64,000 nt of DNA from Endobacter medicaginis (lineage in GTDB: Bacteria; Pseudomonadota; Alphaproteobacteria; Acetobacterales; Acetobacteraceae). Both the position numbers and the translations under genes were made by a program. Position 1 is the first letter of the stretch. Each line of letters begins with the position of its first letter. The notes under the pieces were generated by a model. That model was not told where the DNA came from and ran no database searches. It was given only the letters and a program-made list of their open reading frames with translations. The stretch lies in contig NZ_JACHXV010000003.1 in the NCBI RefSeq assembly GCF_014192375.1, positions 62,001 through 126,000 on the forward strand. Direction: 5' to 3'. Of this stretch, positions 26,958 through 36,227 are shown in pieces.

Positions 26958-28739
26958 ATGCCTGCCACCATGCCCTTTCCCCCGACCCATCCCGCGCTGA
27001 CGCGCACCCTCGCCGCGCGCGGCTACGACAACCCCACCCCTGTCCAGGAAGCGGTGCTCACCGCCGAGGCGGAGGGCCGCGACCTGCTGGTTTCCGCCCA
27101 AACTGGCTCGGGCAAGACAGTGGCCTTCGGTCTCGCCATCGCCCCCGACCTGATCGGAGAGGCGACGACACTGCCGATCCCGGCCGCTCCGCTCGCCCTC
27201 GTGGTCGCGCCCACGCGCGAGCTCGCGCTCCAGGTGCATGCCGAGCTGTCGTGGCTCTATGCGGAAGCCGGCGGTCCGGCCGGCGCGCGCGTGGTGGCCT
27301 GTGTCGGCGGCATGGACCCCAGGCGCGAGCAGCGTCTGCTGTCGGCGGGCGCGCATATCGTCGTCGGCACGCCGGGGCGCCTGCGCGACCATATCGAGCG
27401 TGGCCAGCTCAACCCGACCGCGATCCGCGTCGTCGTGCTCGACGAGGCCGACGAGATGCTCGATCTCGGCTTCCGCGAGGAGCTCGAGTTCATCCTCGGC
27501 GCCTGCGAGAACCGCGAACGCACGCTGTTGTTCTCGGCGACGATCGCGAAGGAGATCGCCCAGCTCGCCAGGCGCTTCCAGAACAACGCGCTGCGCATCG
27601 ACACCGTCGATCGCAGCCAGCCGCACAACGACATCACCTACCAGGCGCTGCGCATCGCGCCGTCGGAGACGGTGCCGTCGGTGATCAACACCCTGCGCTA
27701 TCACGATGCGCGCCTCGCGATCGTGTTCTGCGCCACCCGCGAGGGGGTGCGCTCGCTGTGGACCGCGCTGACCGAGCGCGGCTTCGGCGCGGTGTCGCTG
27801 TCGGGCGAGATGAGCCAGTCGGACCGCAACCAGGCGCTGCTCGCGCTGCGCGCCGGCCGCGCGCGGGTGTGCGTGGCGACCGATGTTGCGGCGCGCGGGC
27901 TCGACCTGCCGGAGCTCGGCCTGGTGATCCATGCCGACCTGCCGATGACGCCGCAGACCATGCTGCACCGTTCGGGCCGCACTGGCCGCGCCGGGCGCAA
28001 GGGGCTGTCGGTGCTGCTTGTGCCGCCCAGCCGCAGGCGCCGGGCGGAGACCCTGATCGCCCAGGCCGGGGTCAAGGCGGAGTGGCTGTCGGTGGCGAGT
28101 GCGGAAGCGATCCGGGCGCGCGATGCCGAACGCCTGCTGGCCGATCCGGTGCTGTCGGCGCCGGCCGAGGACGAGGAGGCCGATGACCGCGCGGCCATCG
28201 CCACCCTGATCGACGCGCACCCGCCCGAAGCCATCGCGCGTGCGCTGCTGCGCTTCTACCAGCGCAGCCTGCCGGAAGAGGAAGTCGTCACCGAGATGCC
28301 AGCCGAGCCGGTGCGCGCAGCCCGCGCACCGGCGACGCCGCGTCATCTGAGCGGCCCGACGGATTCGGTGTGGCTGAGTGCCAGCGTCGGGCGTCGCGAC
28401 AATGCCGATCCGAAATGGCTGCTGCCGCTGCTGTGCCGCACCGCCGGGATCCACCGCGACCAGATCGGACTGATCCGCATCCTGCCGGCCGAGACCCGTT
28501 TCGAGGTGTCGCGCGAGGCGGCGGAGCGGTTCCTGTCGGTTGGCGAGGCGGGCGAGATGCGGTTCTCGCCATCGAGCGCGCCGCAGCAGGACCCGCGCGG
28601 CGCGCCGCCGCGGCGTGATTTCAACAAGGGTGGCGCACAGAAGGATGGTCCGCGGCCGCCCTATCGCAAGAACGGGCCGCCGAAGCGCCCGTCCGGCCCG
28701 GGCGGTGCGGCGTCGCGCAAGCGTCCGAAGCACACGTGA
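26958..28739 (+). CDS. DEAD-box RNA helicase with C-terminal DbpA-like RNA-binding domain
   Basis: A 593-residue helicase that remodels RNA. The Q motif lies around Q30 (GYDNPTPVQ), Walker A is AQTGSGKT (47-54), Ia PTRELALQV, Ib TPGRL, DEAD is at 162-165 (VLDEADEMLDLG), SAT is FSATI, and motif VI is HRSGRTGRAGRKG. At about 455-525 a DbpA/DeaD-type RRM can be seen (VWLSASVGRRDNADPKWLLPLLCRTAGI, split here). The tail is a basic, Pro/Gly/Arg-rich stretch to the end. This layout fits DeaD or DbpA, which act in ribosome assembly and cold adaptation. The stop overlaps the GNAT start. Confidence 0.93.
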   Translation: MPATMPFPPTHPALTRTLAARGYDNPTPVQEAVLTAEAEGRDLLVSAQTGSGKTVAFGLAIAPDLIGEATTLPIPAAPLALVVAPTRELALQVHAELSWLYAEAGGPAGARVVACVGGMDPRREQRLLSAGAHIVVGTPGRLRDHIERGQLNPTAIRVVVLDEADEMLDLGFREELEFILGACENRERTLLFSATIAKEIAQLARRFQNNALRIDTVDRSQPHNDITYQALRIAPSETVPSVINTLRYHDARLAIVFCATREGVRSLWTALTERGFGAVSLSGEMSQSDRNQALLALRAGRARVCVATDVAARGLDLPELGLVIHADLPMTPQTMLHRSGRTGRAGRKGLSVLLVPPSRRRRAETLIAQAGVKAEWLSVASAEAIRARDAERLLADPVLSAPAEDEEADDRAAIATLIDAHPPEAIARALLRFYQRSLPEEEVVTEMPAEPVRAARAPATPRHLSGPTDSVWLSASVGRRDNADPKWLLPLLCRTAGIHRDQIGLIRILPAETRFEVSREAAERFLSVGEAGEMRFSPSSAPQQDPRGAPPRRDFNKGGAQKDGPRPPYRKNGPPKRPSGPGGAASRKRPKHT

Positions 28740-29332
28740 TCGCGCCGATCACGCTGTCGGGGCGCCACGCTACGCTGGTGCCGCTGTCGCAGGACCATGC
28801 GCCTGCCTTGGCCGAGGCGGTGCGCGACGGCGAGCTCTGGCGGCTGTGGTATACCGCGGTGCCGCGTCCGGAGGATGTCGCCGGCGAGATCGACCGCCGT
28901 CTCGGCCTGCAGGCCGCGGGCAGCATGCTGCCGTTCACCGTGCTGGACGCCGCCGGTGTGCCCGTCGGCATGACCACCTACATGAATGTAGATCTGACGG
29001 TGCCGGTGGTCGAGATCGGCTCGACCTGGTATGCGCGCCGCGTGCAGCGGACGGGGCTGAACACCGAAGCCAAGCTGCTGCTGCTCGGTCACGCCTTCGA
29101 GGCGCTGGACTGCGCCTGCGTGCAGTTGGTCACGCATTTCCACAACGTGCAGAGCCGCCGCGCGATCGAGCGGCTGGGCGCGAGGCTCGACGGCGTATTG
29201 CGCGCCCACCGCCGCATGCCCGACGGCACCCTGCGCGATTCCGCCTGTTACAGCATCCTCGCGGCCGAATGGCCTGCCGTCAGAAGCCACTTGGCCTTCC
29301 AACTCGACCGACCGAACCGCGCCACCAGATGA
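28736..29332 (+). CDS. GNAT-family N-acetyltransferase
   Basis: A 198-residue acetyltransferase of the RimJ/RimL-like GNAT_3 group. It begins PITLSGRHATLVPLSQDHAPAL and has the acetyl-CoA region around RVQRTGLNTEAKLLLLGHAF, then QLVTHFHNVQSRRAIERLGA, the usual terminal motif. The GTG start overlaps the helicase stop as GTGA, so it is probably translated from the same message. The substrate may be a protein N-terminus, an amino acid or a small amine; the sequence does not tell. Confidence 0.87.
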   Translation: MIAPITLSGRHATLVPLSQDHAPALAEAVRDGELWRLWYTAVPRPEDVAGEIDRRLGLQAAGSMLPFTVLDAAGVPVGMTTYMNVDLTVPVVEIGSTWYARRVQRTGLNTEAKLLLLGHAFEALDCACVQLVTHFHNVQSRRAIERLGARLDGVLRAHRRMPDGTLRDSACYSILAAEWPAVRSHLAFQLDRPNRATR

Positions 29333-29348
29333 ACCTGTTCGATTCTGT

Positions 29349-29474
29349 GCCGTGCTGAGTCAGAGGCGCCCGTAGGACGCCGCCCAGCGGTGAAAGGCGA
29401 GCACCGAAGCGGAGCGGCCTGGATGGCCGTGAGCATCGGAGCGCAGCCTTTCGCCGCTGGATGACCAGCACGGC
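29349..29474. repeat. Fold-back intergenic repeat, copy 1
   Basis: The gap between the convergent GNAT and lipoprotein genes can fold back on itself. The outer arms are GCCGTGCTG and CAGCACGGC (29349-29357, 29466-29474). The inner arms at 29384-29398 and 29446-29460 match at 14 of 15 positions, the exception being a G-U pair. The centre is a 48-nt core at 29399-29446 with CGGCC-TGGA-TGGCCG at its heart. The core recurs at 34446-34493 (inverted, 44/48 identical) and 38841-38888 (42/48). Position just after two stop codons suggests a transcript-end or RNA-stability role. Confidence 0.82.
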
Positions 29475-29490
29475 GCAGAAGCGGGCAGGT

Positions 29491-29832
29491 TCAGGCGACG
29501 ACGAGGGTCCAGGCGCCATCGACCTTCTTGAAGCGCAGCGTCGCGGTATTGGTCTCGGTGCCGTTCACCGCGGTGACCGCACAGCGCCAGATGCCGTTGC
29601 TTTCCGACGAGCAGTCGGAATTCGTCACCTTGAAGCTGGCGACGTCATAGGGGCCGTGGAACAGTCCAAAGCTCTTGTTCTGCGTCTCCTGGTTGGCGGC
29701 CTGCATGCGCTGCACCACCACCTGCTGGATGTCGGACGACGAGGGCGCGCCGGACCCGCAGGCGGCCAGCAGCAGCGGGGCGGCCAGCACGGTGGCGGGC
29801 GCCAGGCGGCGGAGGATGGAGCGTGACGACAT
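29491..29832 (-). CDS. Small hypothetical lipoprotein
   Basis: A 113-residue lipoprotein of unknown function. The signal peptide SILRRLAPATVLAAPLLLAAC ends in lipobox LAAC (C28), and Ser/Gly residues follow, suggesting the outer membrane. The mature part begins DIQQVVVQRMQAANQ and has two cysteines (NSDCSS and WRCAV) that could form a disulfide. The end is a short beta-rich region (TATLRFKKVDGAWTLVV), reminiscent of the closing strands of NTF2-like or DUF4878-like folds. It is divergent from an exported unknown, with the two starts close together. Confidence 0.75.
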   Translation of the reverse strand: MSSRSILRRLAPATVLAAPLLLAACGSGAPSSSDIQQVVVQRMQAANQETQNKSFGLFHGPYDVASFKVTNSDCSSESNGIWRCAVTAVNGTETNTATLRFKKVDGAWTLVVA

Positions 29833-29852
29833 GGCGTTGTTGTTACCTTTGG

Positions 29853-30614
29853 TTGCGATGGGCACGTAACGGTCGCGCCGGCCTCGGGTTCTGCCTCGGC
29901 CTGTGCATGGCCCTCCTGCTGTCGGCGACGGTGCGGGCGGCCGTACCGGCAACGACCGATTTCGAGGATTACCGGGGCCGCCTCGGCACCCTGCCGATCG
30001 GCATGACGCTGGCGATCCGCGACGGCCACGTCCTGCCGGGCAGCCATTATTTCTACGACAGCCATCTCGCCGACATCCCGCTCGCCGGGCGTGCGGGCCC
30101 GGATCTGACGATGACCGAGCCGGGCGGCGGCGTCTTCGACCTGCGGTTCGTGGATGCCCGGCAGAGCCCGGTCGCCGATCCGCACCAGGCGACCGGGCTG
30201 CAGGGGGTCTGGCGGCAGGGCACACGCAGCCTGCCGGTCGTCCTGCGCGACGAGGGTGGCGGCAGCTTCGTGCCCGGACATCGATATGCCGACGTCACCG
30301 ACGAGAGCGACGCGGCATTCGAGGCCCGAGTGCGAGGCTTCACCACCGCAGCCCTGGCCGGGCGTCGCGCGGAGGCGATGCGGTTCGTCGCGTTTCCGCT
30401 GCGCGTCAATCGGGCCGCCGGGCGCGCGCAGACGATCCCCGACGCGGCCACCCTGCTCGCCCGCTGGGACCGGGTGTTCACCCCCGCCTGGCTCAAGGCG
30501 CTGTCGGCGGACGTGCCGCACGACCTGTTCGTCCATGACGGGCAGGCGATGATGGCGAACGGGCTGGCGTGGTTCGGCCCGGACGGCCTCGCCGCCGTCA
30601 ATCCCGCGCGCTAA
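29853..30614 (+). CDS. Exported hypothetical protein
   Basis: About 253 residues if started at TTG 29853; ATG 29823 and ATG 29907 are alternatives. I favour 29853 because it gives a basic N-end followed by a hydrophobic stretch (FCLGLCMALLLSATVRA) like a signal peptide, while 29823 would overlap the divergent lipoprotein start and 29907 leaves a very short signal. The mature part has GMTLAIRDGHVLPGSHYFYD and LTMTEPGGGVFDLRF, resembling exported beta-sheet proteins of unknown function. The stop overlaps serB by 4 bases, convergent. I do not recognise the family. Confidence 0.65.
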   Translation: MRWARNGRAGLGFCLGLCMALLLSATVRAAVPATTDFEDYRGRLGTLPIGMTLAIRDGHVLPGSHYFYDSHLADIPLAGRAGPDLTMTEPGGGVFDLRFVDARQSPVADPHQATGLQGVWRQGTRSLPVVLRDEGGGSFVPGHRYADVTDESDAAFEARVRGFTTAALAGRRAEAMRFVAFPLRVNRAAGRAQTIPDAATLLARWDRVFTPAWLKALSADVPHDLFVHDGQAMMANGLAWFGPDGLAAVNPAR

Positions 30615-31525
30615 TCCTCTGCGAACGCGCTCGACGCCAGCCCCTGCGCGAACAGCAGCGCACGCAGATCGGCATGGTCGATGCGATTGGCGATCTGGGC
30701 GGCGACGATCGGCTTGGCGTGGAAGGCGATGCCCAGCCCGGCAGCACCCAGCATGGCGAGGTCGTTCGCACCATCGCCCACCGCCAGCGTCGCCGCGGGC
30801 TTGAGCCGGCGCTGCGCGGTCAGCTCCTCCAGGGTGCGCAGCTTGGCGTCGCGGTCGAGGATCGGCTCGCCGACGGTGCCGGTGAGCACCGCCCCGTCAT
30901 CGTGCAGGACATTGGCGCGGTGCAGGTCGAACCCGCACAGCTCGGCCACCCGCGCGGTGAATGCCGTGAACCCGCCCGAGACCAGCGCGGTCAGCGCATT
31001 GTGGGCGCGCATGGTGGCGACCAGCGTCTTGGCACCCTGCGTGAGCCTGGTGTGCGCCCACACCCGGTCGAGCGCGGCGAGTTCCAGCCCGCGCAGCAGC
31101 CCGACCCGTTCGCGCAGAGCGCCGGCGAAGTCGATCTCGCCGTTCATGCTCCGCTTCGTGATCGCCGCCACCTGCTCGAACAGCCCGGCCTCGGCGGCGA
31201 GGTCGTCGAGCGTCTCGGAGGTGACGATGGTGCTGTCCATGTCGGCCACCAGCAGCCCCTTGCGCCGGCCGCGCGCTTTCGTCAGCACCATATCGAGCGG
31301 GGTGGCTCCGGCCAGCTCGCGCAGTGTGGTGCGCAGTCGGTCGAGTTCGCCGGCGTCGAGCGCCCGGCAGGGGATGTCGGCGGCCTCGCCGGGGGAGAGG
31401 ACCTGCGGCGCGCCGGCGCGCAGCAGGTCGCAGGCGGCGTCCAGCAGCGGTTGGGTCAGGCTGCCGCCCTCGCGGGCGACGACCAGGGTGAGCACATGGG
31501 TGAGGGAGGTTTCACGGCGCGACAT
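30611..31525 (-). CDS. serB: Phosphoserine phosphatase
   Basis: A 304-residue HAD phosphatase that makes L-serine from phosphoserine. An N-terminal ACT-like regulatory region (about 8-85) precedes the HAD domain. Motif I is ADMDSTIV (D95 nucleophile, D97 acid), motif II is LVSGGFTAF, and motif III is GDGANDLAML. ERVGLLRG and AKPIVAAQIANRIDHADLRALL are SerB hallmarks. I chose ATG 31525, which shares two bases with the divergent miaA start; a longer in-frame start at 31543 would overlap miaA further. Confidence 0.95.
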   Translation of the reverse strand: MSRRETSLTHVLTLVVAREGGSLTQPLLDAACDLLRAGAPQVLSPGEAADIPCRALDAGELDRLRTTLRELAGATPLDMVLTKARGRRKGLLVADMDSTIVTSETLDDLAAEAGLFEQVAAITKRSMNGEIDFAGALRERVGLLRGLELAALDRVWAHTRLTQGAKTLVATMRAHNALTALVSGGFTAFTARVAELCGFDLHRANVLHDDGAVLTGTVGEPILDRDAKLRTLEELTAQRRLKPAATLAVGDGANDLAMLGAAGLGIAFHAKPIVAAQIANRIDHADLRALLFAQGLASSAFAED

Positions 31526-32507
31526 GATCGAGGGACATGGCAAAGATCAGGGTCTCGCGGAAGCCGTGATCGTCGCGGGGCCGACGTGCAGCGGCAAGTC
31601 CGCCCTTGCGCTGGCGCTGGCCGAACGGCTCGGCGGGGCGGTGATCAATGCCGATTCCATGCAGGTCTATCGCGAGTTGCGCGTGCTCACGGCACGGCCG
31701 ACCCCGGAGGATGAAGCCCGGGTGCCGCATCTGCTCTACGGCGTGCGCCCTGCGGCGGAGGCGGGGTCGGCGGCATGGTGGCGCGCCGCCGCGCTGGATG
31801 CGATGGAGCGGTGCCGGGCGCGCGGCCTGCTGCCGATCCTGTGCGGCGGCACGGGCCTGTATTTCCGCGCGCTCACCGACGGTCTGGCCGAGATCCCCGA
31901 TCCGGGCGAGGCCGCGCGGGCCGAGGGCCGCGCCCTGCTGGCCGAGCTCGGCGCGCCGGGGCTGCATGCGCGGCTGGCCGAGGTCGATCCCCGCACGGCC
32001 GCCGGGCTGCGGCCTTCCGACAGCCAGCGCCTCGCCCGCGCCTGGGAGGTCTGGCGCGGTACCGGGCAGGGGCTTTCGGACTGGCAACGGGCCGGGACCG
32101 CTTCCGGGCCGGTGGCGCGGTTCAGCGCCGTCCGGCTCGATCCGCCCCGCCCGGCCCTGCGCGAGGCGATCACCGGGCGATTCACACGGATGCTGGCCGA
32201 GGGCGCGATCGACGAGGTGCGCGCCCTGCTGGCCCTCGGACTCGATCCCGCCCTACCGGCGATGCGCGCGCATGGCGTGCCGGAACTGGCCCAGCTCCTG
32301 CGCGGCGGGATCACGCTGATCGAGGCGCAGGCAAAAGCGGTGTCGGCCACGACCCGCTATACGAAGCGGCAACATACCTGGTTTGCACACCACGCATTGG
32401 CTGAACAGGACCGTACGGTAATTTTAGATCACAGAACTGGGGATTCCGAGCAAGTTATGCAAAAAATTCTGCCCGATCTCGTAGAGTTTATTCGCGACCG
32501 GGGTTGA
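31524..32507 (+). CDS. miaA: tRNA dimethylallyltransferase
   Basis: A 327-residue enzyme that adds a dimethylallyl group to A37 of tRNAs reading UNN codons. Walker A is GPTCSGKSALA (19-29), followed by INADSMQVYRELRVLTARPT. CGGTGLYFRALTDGLAEIP and TTRYTKRQHTWF are diagnostic. The ATG at 31524 overlaps the divergent serB ATG by two bases (CATGA). The last 40 residues are AT-richer than the rest. It stands 76 bases before ilvB on the same strand. Confidence 0.95.
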   Translation: MIEGHGKDQGLAEAVIVAGPTCSGKSALALALAERLGGAVINADSMQVYRELRVLTARPTPEDEARVPHLLYGVRPAAEAGSAAWWRAAALDAMERCRARGLLPILCGGTGLYFRALTDGLAEIPDPGEAARAEGRALLAELGAPGLHARLAEVDPRTAAGLRPSDSQRLARAWEVWRGTGQGLSDWQRAGTASGPVARFSAVRLDPPRPALREAITGRFTRMLAEGAIDEVRALLALGLDPALPAMRAHGVPELAQLLRGGITLIEAQAKAVSATTRYTKRQHTWFAHHALAEQDRTVILDHRTGDSEQVMQKILPDLVEFIRDRG

Positions 32508-32555
32508 CGGCGGCACTTCCAGGCGACTAAGCCCGGCTGACACGAAAGGATGTGT

Positions 32556-32570
32556 CGCGAGCCCGGCTCG
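32556..32570 (+). promoter_or_regulatory. Short hairpin in the ilvB leader
   Basis: GCGAGCC and GGCTCGC form a near-perfect stem just before the ribosome binding site (GGAGAG) of ilvB. The miaA-ilvB gap is only 76 bases and holds no leader peptide rich in Ile, Leu or Val, so classical attenuation is unlikely. The hairpin may terminate miaA transcripts weakly or modulate ilvB translation. There is no T-run after it. Confidence 0.35.
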
Positions 32571-32583
32571 CACAGGAGAGATC

Positions 32584-34401
32584 ATGACCGCCCACACCGC
32601 CGAGGCGCCGCGCGCGCAGATCGACGACAGCCCGATCACCCCGACCCGCAATGGCGCCGAGGTGCTGATCGACGTGCTCGTCGAGCAGGGGGTCGAGGTC
32701 ATCTTCGGCTATCCGGGTGGCGCGGTGCTGCCGATCTACGACGCGCTGTTCAAGCAGGACCGCATCCGTCACATCCTGGTGCGCCACGAGCAGGCCGCGG
32801 TGCATGCCGCCGAGGGCTATGCGCGCTCCACCGGCAAGCCCGGCGTGGTGCTCGTCACTTCCGGCCCCGGCGCGACCAACGCGGTCACCGGCCTGCTGGA
32901 TGCGCTGATGGATTCGATCCCGCTGGTGTGCCTGACCGGCCAGGTGCCGACCCATGTGATCGGCTCCGACGCCTTCCAGGAGGCCGACACCACCGGCATC
33001 ACCCGGCCCTGCACCAAGCACAACTACCTGGTCAAATCCGGCAACGATCTCGCCCGCGTGGTGCATGAGGCCTTCCATGTCGCCACCTCCGGCCGCCCCG
33101 GCCCGGTGGTGGTGGATCTGCCCAAGGACGTCGTCGTCGCTCCCGCCCCCTACCTGTCGCGTCCGACCCGCCCGCATCGCTCCTACCAGCCCCAGCGCAC
33201 CCCCGATCCGGCGGCGATCGCCGAGGCGGTGGCCCTGCTGCGCACGGCGGAGCGGCCGCTGATCTATGTCGGCGGCGGCGTGATCAATGCCGGGCCGGAG
33301 GCGTCGGCCGCTCTGCGGCGTTTCGTCGCACTCACTGGCTTTCCCGTCACCTCGACCCTGATGGGCCTGGGTGCGATCGACGCTGATGACGCCAGCTTCA
33401 TCGGCATGCTCGGCATGCACGGCGCCTACGAGGCCAATCTCGCCACCCATGGCTGTGACGTGCTGCTCAATATCGGCGCGCGCTTCGACGATCGCGTCAC
33501 CGGCCGGCTGGATGCGTTCTCGCCCGACAGCCGCAAGATCCACATCGACATCGACCCCTCCTCGATCAACAAGATCGTCCGTGTCGCGGTGCCGGTCGTG
33601 GCCGATGCGCGCCTCGCCATCGAGGCGCTGATCGACGCCTGGGGCGAGGCCACGCCGAAGCCCGACATCGCGCCGTGGTGGCGGCAGATCGACGCCTGGC
33701 GCGCGATCGACTCCCTGGCGATCAGCCAGCCCGAGGGCGAGGATGCGGTGATCAAGCCGCAATATGCGATCAGGCGTCTCTACGAGATGACCCGTGCCTC
33801 GGGGCGCGACACCTTCATCTCCACCGAGGTCGGCCAGCACCAGATGTGGGCCGCGCAGCATTTCGGCTTCGATCGTCCCAATCGCTGGCTGACCAGCGGC
33901 GGGCTGGGCACGATGGGCTACGGGCTGCCGGCCGCGGCCGGCGCGCAGATCGCCCATCCCGAGGCACTCTGCATCGACATCGCCGGCGAGGCCTCGATCC
34001 TGATGAACATCCAGGAACTCGGCACGCTGGCCCAGTACCGCCTGCCGGTGAAGATCTTCATCCTCAACAACCGCTACATGGGCATGGTGCGCCAGTGGCA
34101 GGAGCTGCTGCACGGCAGCCGCTACTCGGAAAGCTACTCCGATGCGCTGCCGGATTTCGTGAAACTGGCCGAGAGCTTCCATGCCAAGGGGCTGCGCGCG
34201 ACGAAGCTCGGCGAGCTCGACGGCGTGATTGCCGAGATGCTGGCCCATGACGGGCCGGTCGTCGCCGAGATCAGCGTCGACGAGTTCGAGAACGTCTTCC
34301 CGATGATCCCGTCCGGCGCGGCGCATAACGAGATGATCCTGGGTGCCGCACAGTCTTCTCAGGCCGCCGGCATCACCGAAGAAGGCATGATGCTCGTCTG
34401 A
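32584..34401 (+). CDS. ilvB: Acetolactate synthase, large (catalytic) subunit
   Basis: A 605-residue thiamine-diphosphate enzyme forming acetolactate or acetohydroxybutyrate for valine, leucine and isoleucine synthesis. FGYPGGAVLPIYD and RHEQAAVHAAEGYAR (with the catalytic Glu) are clear. The central FAD-binding region contains GARFDDRVTGRLDAF. The cofactor motif reads DIAGEASILMNIQEL ... NNRYMGMVRQWQE, with GEA in place of the more usual GDG; I recall the same variant in acetic acid bacteria. It starts the ilvB-ilvH-ilvC cluster, interrupted only by a fold-back repeat. Confidence 0.96.
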   Translation: MTAHTAEAPRAQIDDSPITPTRNGAEVLIDVLVEQGVEVIFGYPGGAVLPIYDALFKQDRIRHILVRHEQAAVHAAEGYARSTGKPGVVLVTSGPGATNAVTGLLDALMDSIPLVCLTGQVPTHVIGSDAFQEADTTGITRPCTKHNYLVKSGNDLARVVHEAFHVATSGRPGPVVVDLPKDVVVAPAPYLSRPTRPHRSYQPQRTPDPAAIAEAVALLRTAERPLIYVGGGVINAGPEASAALRRFVALTGFPVTSTLMGLGAIDADDASFIGMLGMHGAYEANLATHGCDVLLNIGARFDDRVTGRLDAFSPDSRKIHIDIDPSSINKIVRVAVPVVADARLAIEALIDAWGEATPKPDIAPWWRQIDAWRAIDSLAISQPEGEDAVIKPQYAIRRLYEMTRASGRDTFISTEVGQHQMWAAQHFGFDRPNRWLTSGGLGTMGYGLPAAAGAQIAHPEALCIDIAGEASILMNIQELGTLAQYRLPVKIFILNNRYMGMVRQWQELLHGSRYSESYSDALPDFVKLAESFHAKGLRATKLGELDGVIAEMLAHDGPVVAEISVDEFENVFPMIPSGAAHNEMILGAAQSSQAAGITEEGMMLV

Positions 34402-34431
34402 CCCCATTCCCGGCTGCGCCGGGGCGGTCAT

Positions 34432-34541
34432 CCGACGGCGATCCTCTGCGCGCCGGTGCTCACGGCCATCAAGGCCGCTCCGCTCCGGTGCTCGACGATC
34501 ACCGCCGGGCGGCGCCCGCGGGGCGCCTCTGACTCACCCCG
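34432..34541. repeat. Fold-back intergenic repeat, copy 2
   Basis: Inverted copy of the repeat at 29349-29474, inside the ilv cluster between ilvB and ilvH. The 48-nt core is at 34446-34493. The flanking arms 34432-34443 and 34497-34508 still pair at 10 of 12 positions, although their sequence differs from copy 1 (GGCGATC/GATCACCGCC here, GAAAGGC/GCCTTTC there). The segment after the core (GGCGCCTCTGACTCA) is shared with copy 1. An AT-rich tract (34570-34600) then leads to the ilvH start. Confidence 0.8.
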
Positions 34542-34600
34542 ACACAGCCGAGAACGGGGCCCTTCGGGTTTTCCGTTGTTTTTTGAAAGACTTTTTTCCT

Positions 34601-35116
34601 ATGCCGCCTGTCGAACAGCCTGTGGTCAATGCGGTCATCTCCGTGCTGGTGGAGAACGAGACCGGGGCGCTGGGGCGGGTGATCGGCCTGTTCTCGGGGC
34701 GGGGCTACAATATCGACAGCCTCACCGTCGCCCCCGTCGAGGACGGGCGCAACCGCTCGCGCATCAACATCGCCACCTCCGGCACGCCGATGATCATCGA
34801 GCAGATCAAGGCGCAGCTCGACCGGCTGGTGCCGGTGCACCGCGTCTCCGACCTCACCCAGGAAGGCCCGCATGTCGCGCGCGAGATGGCGCTGGTGAAG
34901 GTCGTCAGCTCCGGCGAGGCCCGTTCCGAGGCGCTGCGCATCGCCAACGCCTTCCGCGCCCGCCCCATCGACACCTCGGTCGAGAGCTTCGTCTTCGAAC
35001 TCACCGGGGCGACCGACAAGCTCGACGCCTTCATCGAACTGCTGCGTCCGCTGGGCCTCGTCGAGGTCTCGCGCACCGGCATCGCCGCGATCGCCCGCGG
35101 CAGCCGGGTTCTGTAG
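34601..35116 (+). CDS. ilvH: Acetolactate synthase, small (regulatory) subunit
   Basis: A 171-residue regulatory subunit carrying feedback control by valine. The ACT domain at the N-terminus has VLVENETGALGRVIGLFSGRGYNIDSL split as usual, then RSRINIATSG. The second half, with EMALVKVVSSG and FELTGATDKLDAFIELL, is the C-terminal domain. I chose ATG 34601; an in-frame TTG at 34583 would add six residues read from the AT-rich tract (MKDFFP). It pairs with ilvB upstream and is followed 36 bases later by ilvC. Confidence 0.95.
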   Translation: MPPVEQPVVNAVISVLVENETGALGRVIGLFSGRGYNIDSLTVAPVEDGRNRSRINIATSGTPMIIEQIKAQLDRLVPVHRVSDLTQEGPHVAREMALVKVVSSGEARSEALRIANAFRARPIDTSVESFVFELTGATDKLDAFIELLRPLGLVEVSRTGIAAIARGSRVL

Positions 35117-36172
<1,056 letters not shown>

Positions 36173-36177
36173 GGACG

Positions 36178-36217
36178 CCGGGCGTTGCCCGGAACCCAGC
36201 GGGGGACGGTCGTCCCC
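36178..36217. terminator. Tandem GC hairpins between ilvC and the creatininase-family gene
   Basis: CCGGGC-GTT-GCCCGG at 36178-36192, then GGGGAC-GGTC-GTCCCC at 36202-36217, in the 55-base gap between two convergent genes. The position fits a bidirectional transcript end. There is no long T-run, so this could instead be a GC-rich repeat; the design resembles the pair at 26881-26926. Confidence 0.5.
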
Positions 36218-36227
36218 TGCACCCCTC

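Noticed and set aside
29248-29436. Small frame with the phrase AAPLRCSPFTAGRRP, and its twin near 34456
   Set aside because: Similar peptides arise because both frames cross the same fold-back repeat. The repeat is non-coding; the likeness is at the DNA level.
32508-32583. Branched-chain amino acid attenuator before ilvB
   Set aside because: Only 76 bases, no leader peptide with Ile/Leu/Val codons, and the short hairpin lacks a T-run.
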